Shown: positions 15,128 to 24,273 of the stretch, piece by piece
How the letters are laid out: the number at the start of each line of letters is the position of its first letter
How positions within the stretch are numbered: position 1 is the first letter of the stretch
Source of the DNA: GCA-002282575 sp964606405
GTDB lineage: Bacteria > Pseudomonadota > Gammaproteobacteria > Thiomicrospirales > Thiomicrospiraceae
Assembly: GCA_964606405.1 (NCBI GenBank)
Contig: CAZSGH010000015.1
Span: 1 to 60,115, forward strand
Reading direction: 5' to 3'
DNA: 60,115 nt
Program-made: the position numbers and the translations under genes
Notes under the pieces: model-generated
What the model was told of the DNA's origin: nothing
What the model saw: the letters and a program-made list of their open reading frames with translations, nothing else
Database searches by the model: none

Positions 15128-15568
15128 ATGACTCCTAGCCTAGAGCAACTGCCCGATGAACAAGCGCAGGCAGCACGTTTCCAACAAGCCAGAGATGCAC
15201 GTAATGCAGCGACGGCACAGGATTATGTCGAGTTGATTTCTGATTTAATTGCAACGACAGGTGAAGCGCGCTCGGTTGATGTTGCTAAACGCTTAGGGGT
15301 GAGTCATGCAACGGTGGTGAAGACGGTTAATCGGCTACAAAAAGAAGGGCTGATTAACACCAAACCTTATCGAGGGCTGTTTTTAACGGATGAGGGTGAA
15401 AACTTAGCAACGGAATCACGTCATCGCCATCAAGTCGTTACTAGCTTATTAATAGCATTGGGGGTTGATGAAGAAACAGCACAAACCGATGCCGAAGGCA
15501 TTGAGCATCATATTAGTGCCAAAACTTTGGCAGTCTTTGAAGGCTATTTGTCGGGAAAAAAAGCATGA
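15128..15568 (+). CDS. mntR: Manganese-dependent regulator, DtxR family
   Basis: About 146 residues, close in layout to E. coli MntR. The winged-helix part has DYVELISDLI, ARSVDVAKRLGVSHATVVKTV and GLFLTDEGENLA. The dimer/metal part has ESRHRHQVV and DAEGIEHHIS, which supply the Asp, Glu and His Mn2+ ligands. It would repress mntH when Mn2+ is plentiful. GTG 15119 is an alternative start. It diverges from mntH and overlaps the next gene by four bases (ATGA), so the two are translationally coupled. Confidence 0.92.
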   Translation: MTPSLEQLPDEQAQAARFQQARDARNAATAQDYVELISDLIATTGEARSVDVAKRLGVSHATVVKTVNRLQKEGLINTKPYRGLFLTDEGENLATESRHRHQVVTSLLIALGVDEETAQTDAEGIEHHISAKTLAVFEGYLSGKKA

Positions 15569-16698
15569 AGAAGACTTGGTTGGGTTTGTGCTTTTGTTGT
15601 TGCTCTTCTGTGGCTGTTGCAGCATCGCCTGATTGGACGACATTACAAACAGACATGACGGGTGCGCTTGATGATCGTCAGGCGTTGTTTAATGAGTTTT
15701 TTAACGATGAAGCACCGCAGTTGCATCCGCATGACTGGCCCGATGCCGATAGTCGTTTTATGTTTATGGCGCAAGGCAGTAGTTTACTGGTCGATCGTAG
15801 CAATCGGGTAAGCAGTGAATGGCAAGATAGGCACGATCATGCACATAACCAATGGAATGATTTGGTTGTCGAAGGTAAGCCGAAGGGCAATTGGCGTTAT
15901 TTTGTTAATGTGAATGCCACAGCAGAAGAGGCTATTTTGGATGAAGGTTTTGCGACGACAACCTTAGGTTCTGGTGTGCAACTTAAAGTGGGTCAGTTTT
16001 TTTCTGGATTCGGGCGACTTAACAGTCAGCATACACACGATCGAGATTTTGTCGATGCACCACTGATCTATAAAAACTTATTTGGTGCAGGTACAGCATT
16101 GCAAGAAAAAGGCGTTCAGTTGTCGGTGTTGCCTGCGCCAACTTGGATGCTGGGTGTTGAGCAGTTAAGTGCTACCAATCGTGACCAATTTAATGATGAC
16201 AGAGCAAAGCCAGCGTTAAGCACGGCATTTAGTCGCTGGGCTGAACACTGGGGCGCTGGTTTGTACAGTTTGTTGGGGGCAAGTGTGGCTCAGGGTCAGA
16301 TTGCGGGTGCTGCCAATCAACAGGCTACGCAATGGACGGGTATTGATTTAACACTTAAACAGTGGCTAGCGAATGATGATTATTGGCAGGTTCAAGGTGA
16401 ATGGTTGAGCCGAGATGCTAATGGTGCAGCTGTTAGCGGCTTTGAAAATCAGCAAGGGTATTACGTGATGGGCTTATATCGTTGGCATCCGCAATGGCGC
16501 GCGGGGTTACGTTACGAGCAGACGCAATCAGAGCATCAACAATCTGCAAATGCGACACGCCAGAATCTATTGCTTGAACATGATCCCAATGGCTGGTTAC
16601 GCGCCCGTTTGCAGCTCGGTCAGGAAACACAAACAACAGGGTTAGAAGGGGTTTACTTGCTGCTTGGCTGGCAAGCCAGTTTGCATTGGCTGCCATAA
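15565..16698 (+). CDS. Outer-membrane beta-barrel protein, candidate metal channel
   Basis: 377 residues with a signal peptide (cleavage after AVAA). The mature protein alternates short aromatic strands and turns like an outer-membrane barrel. The segment VKVGQFF-like LKVGQFFSGFGRLNSQHTHD followed by FVDAPLIYKNLFG matches a family often annotated as zinc-regulated outer-membrane proteins. A His-rich loop (RHDHAHNQ) near residue 90 could bind metal. The gene overlaps mntR by four bases, which ties it to manganese homeostasis; a Mn2+ pore like the rhizobial MnoP would fit, although I see no sequence reason to call it an orthologue. No TonB box was recognised. Confidence 0.65.
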   Translation: MKKTWLGLCFCCCSSVAVAASPDWTTLQTDMTGALDDRQALFNEFFNDEAPQLHPHDWPDADSRFMFMAQGSSLLVDRSNRVSSEWQDRHDHAHNQWNDLVVEGKPKGNWRYFVNVNATAEEAILDEGFATTTLGSGVQLKVGQFFSGFGRLNSQHTHDRDFVDAPLIYKNLFGAGTALQEKGVQLSVLPAPTWMLGVEQLSATNRDQFNDDRAKPALSTAFSRWAEHWGAGLYSLLGASVAQGQIAGAANQQATQWTGIDLTLKQWLANDDYWQVQGEWLSRDANGAAVSGFENQQGYYVMGLYRWHPQWRAGLRYEQTQSEHQQSANATRQNLLLEHDPNGWLRARLQLGQETQTTGLEGVYLLLGWQASLHWLP

Positions 16699-16703
16699 CT
16701 CAT

Positions 16704-16850
16704 GAGAAAATCTAAAAACGCCGCTTCGCTTTTTTAGATTTTCCAAGTTTGTTTTTTTGCTGGAGGAAGATTTTTAAATCAATTGGTTATCTGTTGTTTT
16801 TTGTAATCCCTTTCTCCAGACCACCATCCCGTTAGGTTTTTAGAGATTAC
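16704..16850 (-). repeat. Dispersed ~150-bp intergenic repeat, copy 5
   Basis: Reverse orientation. The leading hairpin is AAAATCTAAAAA / TTTTTAGATTTT with the GCTTCGC tip, an extended perfect stem. The internal arm GGAGGAAGA has diverged. It ends with ATCCCGTTAGGTTTTTAGAG, just before the purE promoter region. Confidence 0.85.
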
Positions 16851-16881
16851 TTTTATATAATACCCTTTTGAACTTGCGTGA

Positions 16882-17379
16882 ATGATTGCTATGTCTCCTG
16901 TTGTCGGTATTATTATGGGTTCTCAGTCGGATTGGCCGACAATGCAACAAGCTGCGATGATGCTTGAACAGTTTGGCGTGCCTTACGAAACCAAAGTGGT
17001 TTCGGCGCATCGTACTCCCGATTTATTGGTAAGCTATGCTAAGTCGGCTGCCGATCGTGGTTTAAAAGTGGTTATTGCAGGAGCGGGTGGTGCTGCGCAT
17101 TTACCAGGTATGGTTGCCAGTATGACGCGTTTACCCGTATTGGGTGTTCCTGTTCAATCTAAAGCCTTATCTGGGTTAGATTCTTTATTATCGATTGTGC
17201 AAATGCCCGGTGGCATTCCTGTGGCGACCTTAGCCATTGGCGATGCGGGTGCGAAAAATGCAGGTATCTTGGCAACGCAAATTTTGGCGACAACCGATAG
17301 TGCATTGGCTCAGAAAGTCGATGCTTTCCGAGCTGCGCAAACCAATGCTGTGTTAGAACAAGCGGATCCTGCGCTATGA
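16882..17379 (+). CDS. purE: N5-carboxyaminoimidazole ribonucleotide mutase
   Basis: 165 residues, class I PurE. It moves the carboxyl group from N5-CAIR to CAIR. Motifs: GIIMGSQSDWPTM near the N-terminus, the VSAHRTPD loop with the catalytic His, AGAGGAAHLPGMVAS and LLSIVQMPGGIPVATLAIG. The start could be 16882 or ATG 16891 (MSPVVG); neither has a clear ribosome binding site. It overlaps purK by four bases (ATGA), the standard purEK operon. Confidence 0.96.
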   Translation: MIAMSPVVGIIMGSQSDWPTMQQAAMMLEQFGVPYETKVVSAHRTPDLLVSYAKSAADRGLKVVIAGAGGAAHLPGMVASMTRLPVLGVPVQSKALSGLDSLLSIVQMPGGIPVATLAIGDAGAKNAGILATQILATTDSALAQKVDAFRAAQTNAVLEQADPAL

Positions 17380-18464
17380 GTGTCGGTCCTGTCATTGGTG
17401 TGATTGGCGCGGGTCAGCTGGGCCGCATGTTGGCATTGGCGGGAACACGCTTAGGGGCGCGGTTTGCCTTTTACGAAGATGTGCCTAGCTCAACCAGTCA
17501 GACCTTGGGTGCTTTATATCATCAGGATCAGCTAGATGCTTTTATTGATGCCGTTGATGTCGTCACCTTTGAGTCGGAAAACACCCCTGTTGCCTTGGTG
17601 GAACGTATTGCGGCACTTAAACCTGTTTTCCCGCCAGCGAAGGCGCTGCATACTGCGCAACATCGTGGACGTGAGAAGACGCTGTTTCGCAGTCTTGGTA
17701 TTCAAACTGCGCCTTTTGCGATTGTGAATAGCCTTGCCGAGTTGCACGATGCTGTTAACGCGATTGGCTTGCCAGCGGTACTTAAAACCACCACCGAAGG
17801 CTACGATGGCAAGGGTCAGGCAGTATTGCGCTGTCAAGATGATGTTGATACTGCATGGCAGCGCATTGGTAATCGCGAGCTGATTTTAGAAGGCTTTGTC
17901 AGTTTTAGTCGCGAGTTGTCGATTATTGCTGCACGAAGCGCTTCGGGCGACGTGGCGTTTTATCCCTTAGTTGAAAATGCGCATGTTGATGGTATTTTGC
18001 GCTTAACGGTTGCGCCAGCACCGAATGTCAGTCATGAATTGACACATCAAGCACAAGCAGCGATTCAGTCGGTCATGCGCGAATTGGATTATGTGGGTGT
18101 TTTGGCGTTAGAGCTGTTCGATACGGACAAGGGACTTGTTGCCAACGAAATGGCGCCACGGGTACATAACTCAGGACACTGGAGTCAGGATGGTGCTTGG
18201 ACGGATCAGTTCGAAAACCACTGTCGTGCTTTGTTGGGCTTGCCGTTAGGCGATGCAGGGATGGAAGTGCCTGTTGCTGCGATGATTAACCTCATTGGTG
18301 ATTTAGGCGATTGGCAGTCGGCACTCAAAATTCCGCATGCAGCGGTGCATTTGTACGATAAAGCGCCTCGCGCTGGGCGCAAGTTGGGGCATATCAACGT
18401 AACTGCATCGTCTTTCGTGGATTTACAGCAGCGTATCGAAGCGATTAGAGCGCTTCAACCTTAG
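17376..18464 (+). CDS. purK: N5-carboxyaminoimidazole ribonucleotide synthase
   Basis: 362 residues, ATP-grasp fold. It makes N5-CAIR from AIR, bicarbonate and ATP and hands it to PurE. Motifs: GVIGAGQLGRMLALAG, DVVTFESENTP, LKTTTEGYDGKGQAVL, LILEGFVSFSRELSIIAARS and NEMAPRVHNSGHWSQDGA. It is coupled to purE by an ATGA overlap. The PqiA-like gene follows 15 bases later, so purEK and the pqi genes may be read through together. Confidence 0.96.
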   Translation: MSVGPVIGVIGAGQLGRMLALAGTRLGARFAFYEDVPSSTSQTLGALYHQDQLDAFIDAVDVVTFESENTPVALVERIAALKPVFPPAKALHTAQHRGREKTLFRSLGIQTAPFAIVNSLAELHDAVNAIGLPAVLKTTTEGYDGKGQAVLRCQDDVDTAWQRIGNRELILEGFVSFSRELSIIAARSASGDVAFYPLVENAHVDGILRLTVAPAPNVSHELTHQAQAAIQSVMRELDYVGVLALELFDTDKGLVANEMAPRVHNSGHWSQDGAWTDQFENHCRALLGLPLGDAGMEVPVAAMINLIGDLGDWQSALKIPHAAVHLYDKAPRAGRKLGHINVTASSFVDLQQRIEAIRALQP

Positions 18465-18482
18465 TACCTAGGGGCAAGCATG

Positions 18483-19076
18483 ATGAAAAAAGCCTGTCCC
18501 GATTGTGATCTGTTGGTAACCATTTCGTCATTAGGACACAACGAGCGTGCTTTGTGTCCACGCTGTGATGCTGTGTTAGCACGCGGTGGGCGTTCGATGG
18601 ATTCAATTTTTGCCTTAATTCTTTCTGGATTGCTTCTTTGGGTTTCTAGTCTCGTTTTGCCCATACTGACACTCGATGTGAATGGGGTTCAGCAGCCTTT
18701 GTCATTGTGGCAAACTGCCTTTGCTATGTTGGATCAAGAAGCTTGGTTGTTAGCAATTTTGGTTGCGATGACCAGTTTTGTCGCGCCTTTTTTTCATTTG
18801 GCGATGATGCTGTGGTTGTTTTTACCCTTACGTTTTGAGCGCAAACCGCCTTTCGTTGGTTGGGCATTTCGTTTATTGTATGCAAATCAGGGTTGGATGA
18901 TGTTGGAAGTCTTTTTCCTGAGTTTGTTGGTTACTGCTGTCAAGTTAGCGGATTCGGCACAATTACTACCAGGATGGTCATTGTTGGCGTTTGTGGCGTT
19001 AATGTTAGTTATGAGTGCGATTCAGTTATTGTTTGATCCTGATGTTTATTGGCGGGCGGTAAAACAATGTCGTTAA
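18483..19076 (+). CDS. pqiA: PqiA-type membrane protein, first subunit
   Basis: About 197 residues, one PqiA domain. Two CxxC pairs at the N-terminus (CPDC and CPRC) probably bind a metal, followed by four predicted membrane helices (ALILSGLLLWVSSLVLP, AILVAMTSFVAPFFHLAMM, and two more). In E. coli PqiA is one protein with two such halves; here two genes encode them. The family partners PqiB in lipid transport between membranes. The gene overlaps the next by 10 bases. The second of two ATG codons was chosen; 18480 is equally possible. Confidence 0.87.
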   Translation: MKKACPDCDLLVTISSLGHNERALCPRCDAVLARGGRSMDSIFALILSGLLLWVSSLVLPILTLDVNGVQQPLSLWQTAFAMLDQEAWLLAILVAMTSFVAPFFHLAMMLWLFLPLRFERKPPFVGWAFRLLYANQGWMMLEVFFLSLLVTAVKLADSAQLLPGWSLLAFVALMLVMSAIQLLFDPDVYWRAVKQCR

Positions 19077-19699
19077 CTGCCTTGTCTCATCATCTTGTGC
19101 CTTGTCCTTATTGTACTCAGCTCAATCGCATCGAAACAGATGCGCTCGTCGCCTGTGGTCGTTGTGGGAGTGCATTGCAACGGCGTGGTGCGCCCAAGTT
19201 GCTTTCTGTCTGGGCATTATTGTTGGCTGCTGTTATTTTGTATGTTCCTGCGAATTTATTGCCTGTCATGACAATGGTGTCTTTAGGGCGTGATTCGAGT
19301 AATACTTTGATGGGCGGGGTTATTCATTTTGTGCAAACAGGTGCGTGGTTGTTAGCCTTGGTGGTGTTTGTTGCCAGTATTTTGGTTCCCTTGTCAAAGA
19401 TCCTTGTGTTGGCAGGTTTGTTGCTGAGTGTTCAGTTTCGTTGGTGCGCGCGCTTGCGCGATAAAACACGATTATATCGTCTGATTGAATTTATGGGCAA
19501 ATGGTCGATGGTCGATGTGTTCGTGATTGCGTTATTGGTAGCTTTGGTGCAGTTTGGTGAGTTTGCGACGATTAAAGCGGGGGCGGGCAGTTTGTCTTTT
19601 GCTGCAGTGGTATTGTTAACCCTTTGGGCAACGTCAATTTTTGATACGCGTTGGTTATGGGATGTATGTGCGGATAAGCAAGGTGGTGAACATGTCTGA
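19067..19699 (+). CDS. PqiA-type membrane protein, second subunit
   Basis: About 210 residues. It again opens with two CxxC pairs (CPYC, CGRC) and has four predicted membrane helices, including LLLAAVILYVPANLLPVMTM and LVVFVASILVPLSKILVLAG. It corresponds to the second half of full-length PqiA. ATG 19067 was chosen because it overlaps the upstream stop and leaves the CxxC motif intact; the frame is open back to 19049. It overlaps pqiB by eight bases, so three genes are tightly coupled. Confidence 0.87.
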   Translation: MSLTALSHHLVPCPYCTQLNRIETDALVACGRCGSALQRRGAPKLLSVWALLLAAVILYVPANLLPVMTMVSLGRDSSNTLMGGVIHFVQTGAWLLALVVFVASILVPLSKILVLAGLLLSVQFRWCARLRDKTRLYRLIEFMGKWSMVDVFVIALLVALVQFGEFATIKAGAGSLSFAAVVLLTLWATSIFDTRWLWDVCADKQGGEHV

Positions 19700-21332
19700 T
19701 GTGGTTCCAGCGCGAGTGATTCGCCGTTCACGCCAGTGGTCATTGGTGTGGTTGGTTCCCGTTGTTGCGCTCATCATTGCAGGTTATATTGGTTACGAAG
19801 CATGGCGCAGTCAGGGGCAAACACTAGAGGTTGAGTTTGCTACGGCAACGGGTATCGAGGCGGGTAAAACCCGTGTTCGTTATAAAGATGTGGATGTGGG
19901 CAAGGTTACTCAGGTTAGCTTAAGTGATCATCTCGATCATGTTCGCGTTCGCATTGCTATGGATCGAACGATTGCGAAACAATTACGTCAGGATGCTCGC
20001 TTTTGGGTGGTGCGTCCCCGTGTCACGACACGAACGATTAGTGGATTAAGTACCCTTTTGTCGGGAGCTTATATTGCGCTGACCCCTGGTGAGTCGAGCG
20101 AAGCGTTAGATCGCATTGTGCAGGGGTTAGATGAACCCCCGACATTGAGTGGTGCTTCTGATGGTCGTCAGTTTTGGTTGAGTGCGGATCGTTTGGGGTC
20201 GATGGATGTCGGTTCTCCCGTTTTCTATCGTGGCATTGCTGTGGGGGAAGTGGTCTCTTATACCCTTGGCAAAGACGATAAAATGCGTATTCAAGTCTTT
20301 GTGCGCAGTCCTTATGATCGTTTGGTTCGCAGCGAGACACGATTCTGGAATGTTAATGGTATTGACATCAAAATGAGTAGCGAAGGTGTTCGAGCGCAGA
20401 TGGAGTCGTTGCTTTCTTTTATGCAAGGTGGCTTGGCGTTTGAAAATATTTTACAGCTCGATGCAGAACAACCTGTTAATGAAGGACATCTTTTTGCGCT
20501 TTACCCTGATAAAGATAGTATTACTCAAGACACGCCAAGTGTCAGACTGAGCTATTTGATGCTGTTTACGGGTAGTGTCGCAGGACTCAGTAATGGTGCT
20601 CGTATCGAACATAAAGGATTAGAAGTCGGGCGTGTTCTTGATGTGCGTGCGCGTTTTGATGAACACCAATTGACCGTGGAGCTTCCAGTTTTGGTCGAGT
20701 TGTGGCCAGAGCGTTTGGCGTTGGGGCGAGATGCTGAACAGACACGAAAGTTGCTGACGGCAATGATTCATAAAGGCTTAAGAGCGCAACTTAAGCCAGC
20801 AAATTTGTTAACGGGTCAGATGTTGATTGATATTGATTACCAAGAAAAAGCACCAGAGGTTGCGTTAGTGCAAGATCATGGTTACGTTGTTTTTCCGACG
20901 GTACAGACGGATATGGAGCAGATTATGCATCGTATGGGGAGCGTAATGGCTCAGCTCGAAAAAGCGCCCATTCAAGATACGATTCATGAATTACACCAGA
21001 CGGCCAAGGGCTTGCATCGGATGCTGGATAGCAAACAAGACTCGTCGGTATTGCGTCAGACAGAAGTGTTATTGAAACAAGTTAATACGACGCTGAGCAA
21101 GGTTCAAAGTATGCCAACACAGGTTAATGATACCTTAGCGCAAACACAAACCACCCTGCAAATGCTCAATAAAACGCTAGCAACAACAGATAAGGCGCTG
21201 TCGGATGATTCGCTACTACAACACGACATGCGTACCTTAATGCAAGAAGTTGCGCGTGCTGCAGGTGCGATTGAAACCTTGGCTGATACGCTGCAACGTC
21301 AACCCAATGCCGTTATTTTTGGGAAGGAATAA
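19692..21332 (+). CDS. pqiB: PqiB-type MCE domain protein
   Basis: About 546 residues. One N-terminal membrane helix (LVWLVPVVALIIAGYIGY, about 19-36) is followed by three MCE domains, recognisable by repeats of the G(I/L)xxGxxVRYKxVxVGxV type: IEAGKTRVRYKDVDVGKV near 53, MDVGSPVFYRGIAVGEVV near 175 and SNGARIEHKGLEVGRV near 315. A long helical C-terminal region from about 415 probably forms the tube that spans the periplasm in PqiB/YebT. It is thought to move lipids between inner and outer membrane. ATG 19692 overlaps the upstream stop; longer starts lie inside the previous gene. Confidence 0.92.
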   Translation: MSDVVPARVIRRSRQWSLVWLVPVVALIIAGYIGYEAWRSQGQTLEVEFATATGIEAGKTRVRYKDVDVGKVTQVSLSDHLDHVRVRIAMDRTIAKQLRQDARFWVVRPRVTTRTISGLSTLLSGAYIALTPGESSEALDRIVQGLDEPPTLSGASDGRQFWLSADRLGSMDVGSPVFYRGIAVGEVVSYTLGKDDKMRIQVFVRSPYDRLVRSETRFWNVNGIDIKMSSEGVRAQMESLLSFMQGGLAFENILQLDAEQPVNEGHLFALYPDKDSITQDTPSVRLSYLMLFTGSVAGLSNGARIEHKGLEVGRVLDVRARFDEHQLTVELPVLVELWPERLALGRDAEQTRKLLTAMIHKGLRAQLKPANLLTGQMLIDIDYQEKAPEVALVQDHGYVVFPTVQTDMEQIMHRMGSVMAQLEKAPIQDTIHELHQTAKGLHRMLDSKQDSSVLRQTEVLLKQVNTTLSKVQSMPTQVNDTLAQTQTTLQMLNKTLATTDKALSDDSLLQHDMRTLMQEVARAAGAIETLADTLQRQPNAVIFGKE

Positions 21333-21334
21333 AG

Positions 21335-21907
21335 ATGAAAGCGATGATGTTTGTTTTACTGATGAGTGTCTTGTTGGCGGGTTGTTTTTCATCGTCTGTG
21401 CGTTATTATGCCTTGCAGGATGGTCAAGCAAGCGCGCTGTTGAGTAACACGCATCCACCAGCGCATCGTGTTGGTGTTAGCGTGGTGACATTGCCGAAAC
21501 TGCTCAATCGTCCGCAGTTAGTTGTACGTCTATCGGATAGTGAGCTTAAGTTCGAAGAGCAACACCAATGGGGCGGACGCTTACAAGAAGAAATCAGCCA
21601 AGTGTTAACAACGGCTTTACAGTCATTGCACCCACAAGATGCTGTTTATCTTTATCCTGCCGATAATCGCACGATGCCAAACCAACAGTGGTCGGCAGAC
21701 ATTTTGCAGCTCGATGGTATGCTTGGCGGGGTGGTAACCCTACAAGCAAACTGTCGTTTATTGGATAAAAGCAGTCGTTTGCCTGTTTTTGAGCGTAGTG
21801 TACAGCACAAGATACAAACAAAAGGCTATGAAATCAGTGATTATATTAATGCCCAGCGTGACTTGTTAAAGACGTTGGCAGCAGCCTGTTCTTGGGACTC
21901 TCTATAA
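21335..21907 (+). CDS. pqiC: PqiC-type lipoprotein
   Basis: 190 residues. The lipobox LLAGC near residue 17 marks an outer-membrane lipoprotein signal. The mature part begins SSSVRYYALQDG and has the ABC-type transport auxiliary fold typical of PqiC (VGVSVVTLPKLLNRPQLVVR, WGGRLQEEISQVL). In E. coli PqiC forms a ring on the outer membrane at the end of PqiB. It starts two bases after the pqiB stop and is the last gene of the operon. No terminator hairpin was seen downstream. Confidence 0.88.
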   Translation: MKAMMFVLLMSVLLAGCFSSSVRYYALQDGQASALLSNTHPPAHRVGVSVVTLPKLLNRPQLVVRLSDSELKFEEQHQWGGRLQEEISQVLTTALQSLHPQDAVYLYPADNRTMPNQQWSADILQLDGMLGGVVTLQANCRLLDKSSRLPVFERSVQHKIQTKGYEISDYINAQRDLLKTLAAACSWDSL

Positions 21908-21962
21908 AAAGTAGTCACTCCCGAGAAGATGGCGAAAACTGATATTTAGAAAATGAACAATC

Positions 21963-23927
21963 CTATGAGTTGTTAGCGCTATCATGAAGTTCTTTTGTTA
22001 TAAAGATACTTTGAATGACTTGTTGTGCGGGTTGGGGTTTCCCATACAAATAGCCTTGGTGCGTAAAGTTGCCGAGTTGATTTAGAAAGTCTGCTTGTTC
22101 TTGTGTTTCAACGCCTTCAATAACAAGTTGCAGATTTAGATTTTGAGCGATAGCAATGATTGTTTTGACGAGAACGACATCTTCAGCATTATGCGGTAAT
22201 TCGTTAATAAATCCTTTGTCTATCTTGAGTTCTTGAATAGGAAGACGCTTGAGATAGAGTAACGATGAATAGCCTGTGCCGAAGTCATCAATAGAAAAAA
22301 TGATTACTAGTTTACGAACTTCGTCCATTTTTGCAATTACTTGCGTTAAATCAGACATAAATACGCTTTCAGTTACCTCTAAAATTAAATAGTTCGGATT
22401 AATTTCCGTTTCGCTGATAATGTTATATATATTGTCGACAAATTCGTTGGCGTTAAAGTGTTTTCCAGAGATATTAACTGATAAATGAAAGTTAATATTC
22501 GCATTTTGTAGTGACTTGAGATGCTCGCAAGACTTTCTGAGTACCCACCGATCAAGGTCAATGATCAAATCACTTTGCTCCGCAATAGGAATAAAATCAT
22601 TTGGAAAAATCAATCCGCGTTCAGGGTCTTGCCAACGAACAAGCGCTTCAGCTGATACAACCTGACCTTGCGTGTTAACTTGTGATTGTAAAAAAAGCTG
22701 TAGATGATCTTGCTCAATGGCATAATGAAGACGTGTTTCGATATCCAGATACTTTTGAGATTTTTCTTCCATTTCTGGTTGATAAAACATAATATTCTTT
22801 GTTTGATATCCTTTAACCTGATGTAGTGCAATCATTGCACGCCTTAAAATGCTGTCGGCTGTATCTGCTTGTGCCTGTGGAAAACGTGTTCCACCAAATG
22901 ACGCGGTAATATGAATGGCGTTTTCGTTTGGCAATATAAATGGTGCTAAAAAAGCATTTGTTAATGCTTGTGACAGTTGTATTTCGAATGTGTCTTGGGG
23001 GATGTTTTGGCAGGCTGTTACTAATATCAGAAACTCATCACCGCTATTTCTACCCACGGTACAATGTTTGGGAAGATGTTGTGTTAGTCGAGCCCCAATC
23101 ATTACCAGCAGTGTGTCGCCTTGCTCGTAACCTAGCGCATCATTAATCATGGTTAATCGATTAATGTTGATTTTAATAAGCATACATGTATTTGTGTCTG
23201 GCTTTAACTCTGAGATCATGCGAGTCATGCTGTTGATAATGTTGAGGCGAGAAGGGAGTTTAGTCAATTCATCAAAAAATGCTAGTTCGCATAAGGTGTG
23301 AACTGAGTTGTGCATTTTGTGACTGATGATGTCTTTAATCGTGCCGAATGTGTTTGTCTTATTTGTTTTGTTTGCAACAACGTAGAGCGAAAAAGCAATT
23401 GGAATAGCAGACAAACTCATGCTTGCACCAAACCAAACTGGTAATGTCGTTACCATTGGCAACACAATACCACTGATTACAATGAGTGCTAATAGCGAAA
23501 TAGTATAAAGGTAAGGTATTTTGTGTGAAGCTTGATTGGCTATTTGTCCGTTCTGACAATAAAGCTGTTGCGCGTGTTCTTTTTGTGCGTCCGTTGCAGG
23601 GTAGCGAACAGATGCGTAGCCTGTGATTTCAGTACCTTCAAATACAGGGCTAATGGTCGTAGCAATCCAATAGTAATCGCCATTTTTGCGCCGATTTTTG
23701 ATGACGCTAGACCAAGAGTGTCCTTGCTCTATGGTTCTCCAAAGATCAAAAAATATGGATTGTGGCGTTTCTGGGTGTCGTAATATTCGATGTGGTTTTC
23801 CAATCAGCTCGTTGTAGCTGTAACCGCTAATTGTGACTAGGTTTTCGTTACAACTGATAATGTTCCCATATTTATCTGATGTTGATAAAATGATCGTATT
23901 GGGTGGAATGTGATATTCTGATGTCAT
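21963..23927 (-). CDS. PAS-GGDEF-EAL membrane protein, predicted c-di-GMP phosphodiesterase
   Basis: 654 residues. Residues 1-120 form an Aer-like PAS domain (GYSYNELIGKPHRILRHPE, NRRKNGDYYWIA). Two membrane helices follow at about 150-195, then a GGDEF domain whose signature is SGDEF, and an EAL domain that keeps SAEALVRW, SVNIS, LEVTES, DDFGTGYSS, LKIDKGFI, IEGVETQEQ and HQGYLYGKP. All EAL catalytic residues are present, so it probably hydrolyses c-di-GMP; the altered GGDEF is more likely inactive or regulatory. The PAS may sense redox or oxygen. It shares its N-terminal module with the chemoreceptor at 24274. Confidence 0.92.
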   Translation of the reverse strand: MTSEYHIPPNTIILSTSDKYGNIISCNENLVTISGYSYNELIGKPHRILRHPETPQSIFFDLWRTIEQGHSWSSVIKNRRKNGDYYWIATTISPVFEGTEITGYASVRYPATDAQKEHAQQLYCQNGQIANQASHKIPYLYTISLLALIVISGIVLPMVTTLPVWFGASMSLSAIPIAFSLYVVANKTNKTNTFGTIKDIISHKMHNSVHTLCELAFFDELTKLPSRLNIINSMTRMISELKPDTNTCMLIKININRLTMINDALGYEQGDTLLVMIGARLTQHLPKHCTVGRNSGDEFLILVTACQNIPQDTFEIQLSQALTNAFLAPFILPNENAIHITASFGGTRFPQAQADTADSILRRAMIALHQVKGYQTKNIMFYQPEMEEKSQKYLDIETRLHYAIEQDHLQLFLQSQVNTQGQVVSAEALVRWQDPERGLIFPNDFIPIAEQSDLIIDLDRWVLRKSCEHLKSLQNANINFHLSVNISGKHFNANEFVDNIYNIISETEINPNYLILEVTESVFMSDLTQVIAKMDEVRKLVIIFSIDDFGTGYSSLLYLKRLPIQELKIDKGFINELPHNAEDVVLVKTIIAIAQNLNLQLVIEGVETQEQADFLNQLGNFTHQGYLYGKPQPAQQVIQSIFITKELHDSANNS

Positions 23928-23947
23928 AGAGTTTATTTCACCATTTT

Positions 23948-24169
23948 TTATGAAAATATCGTGTCATTTTGTTGGATTTTTTTAATTACTGTTGCAAGAT
24001 GGTCGAAGCTTTCGTGTGCGATTTCTAGCGCACCATTAACGTCGCTGCCAAGTTCTCGCCCTGAGCTACTAGCCATAGATAATGCTTCAATCGCACTATT
24101 TAGTGACTGGTTGAGAGTGCTTAATTCTCGTTCGATCCGTTCGAGTTTCGCTAGTGGCATAGGAATCAC
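23948..24169 (-). CDS. Small hypothetical coiled-coil protein
   Basis: Up to 73 residues, starting at GTG 24169 or ATG 24160. It is helical (LAKLERIERELSTLNQSLNS) with Ser-rich middle and no membrane segment. It lies between the PAS chemoreceptor and the PAS-GGDEF-EAL gene, in the same direction, 20 bases before the latter. I do not recognise it. The spacing suggests it is co-transcribed with the phosphodiesterase gene. Confidence 0.5.
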   Translation of the reverse strand: MIPMPLAKLERIERELSTLNQSLNSAIEALSMASSSGRELGSDVNGALEIAHESFDHLATVIKKIQQNDTIFS

Positions 24170-24273
24170 TCTTATTGATTAGAATAATGGCAACCTTTCA
24201 TTGTGCGCCATTACTATATGATAAGAATGGCGACAAGTAAGATATAGGAAAGGCCTGAATCAGACAATGATGG

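Noticed and set aside
6179..24268. Shared 12-base string GAATCAGACAAT near both chemoreceptor genes
   Set aside because: One copy is upstream of a gene and the other downstream of one, with no conserved flanks; probably chance.
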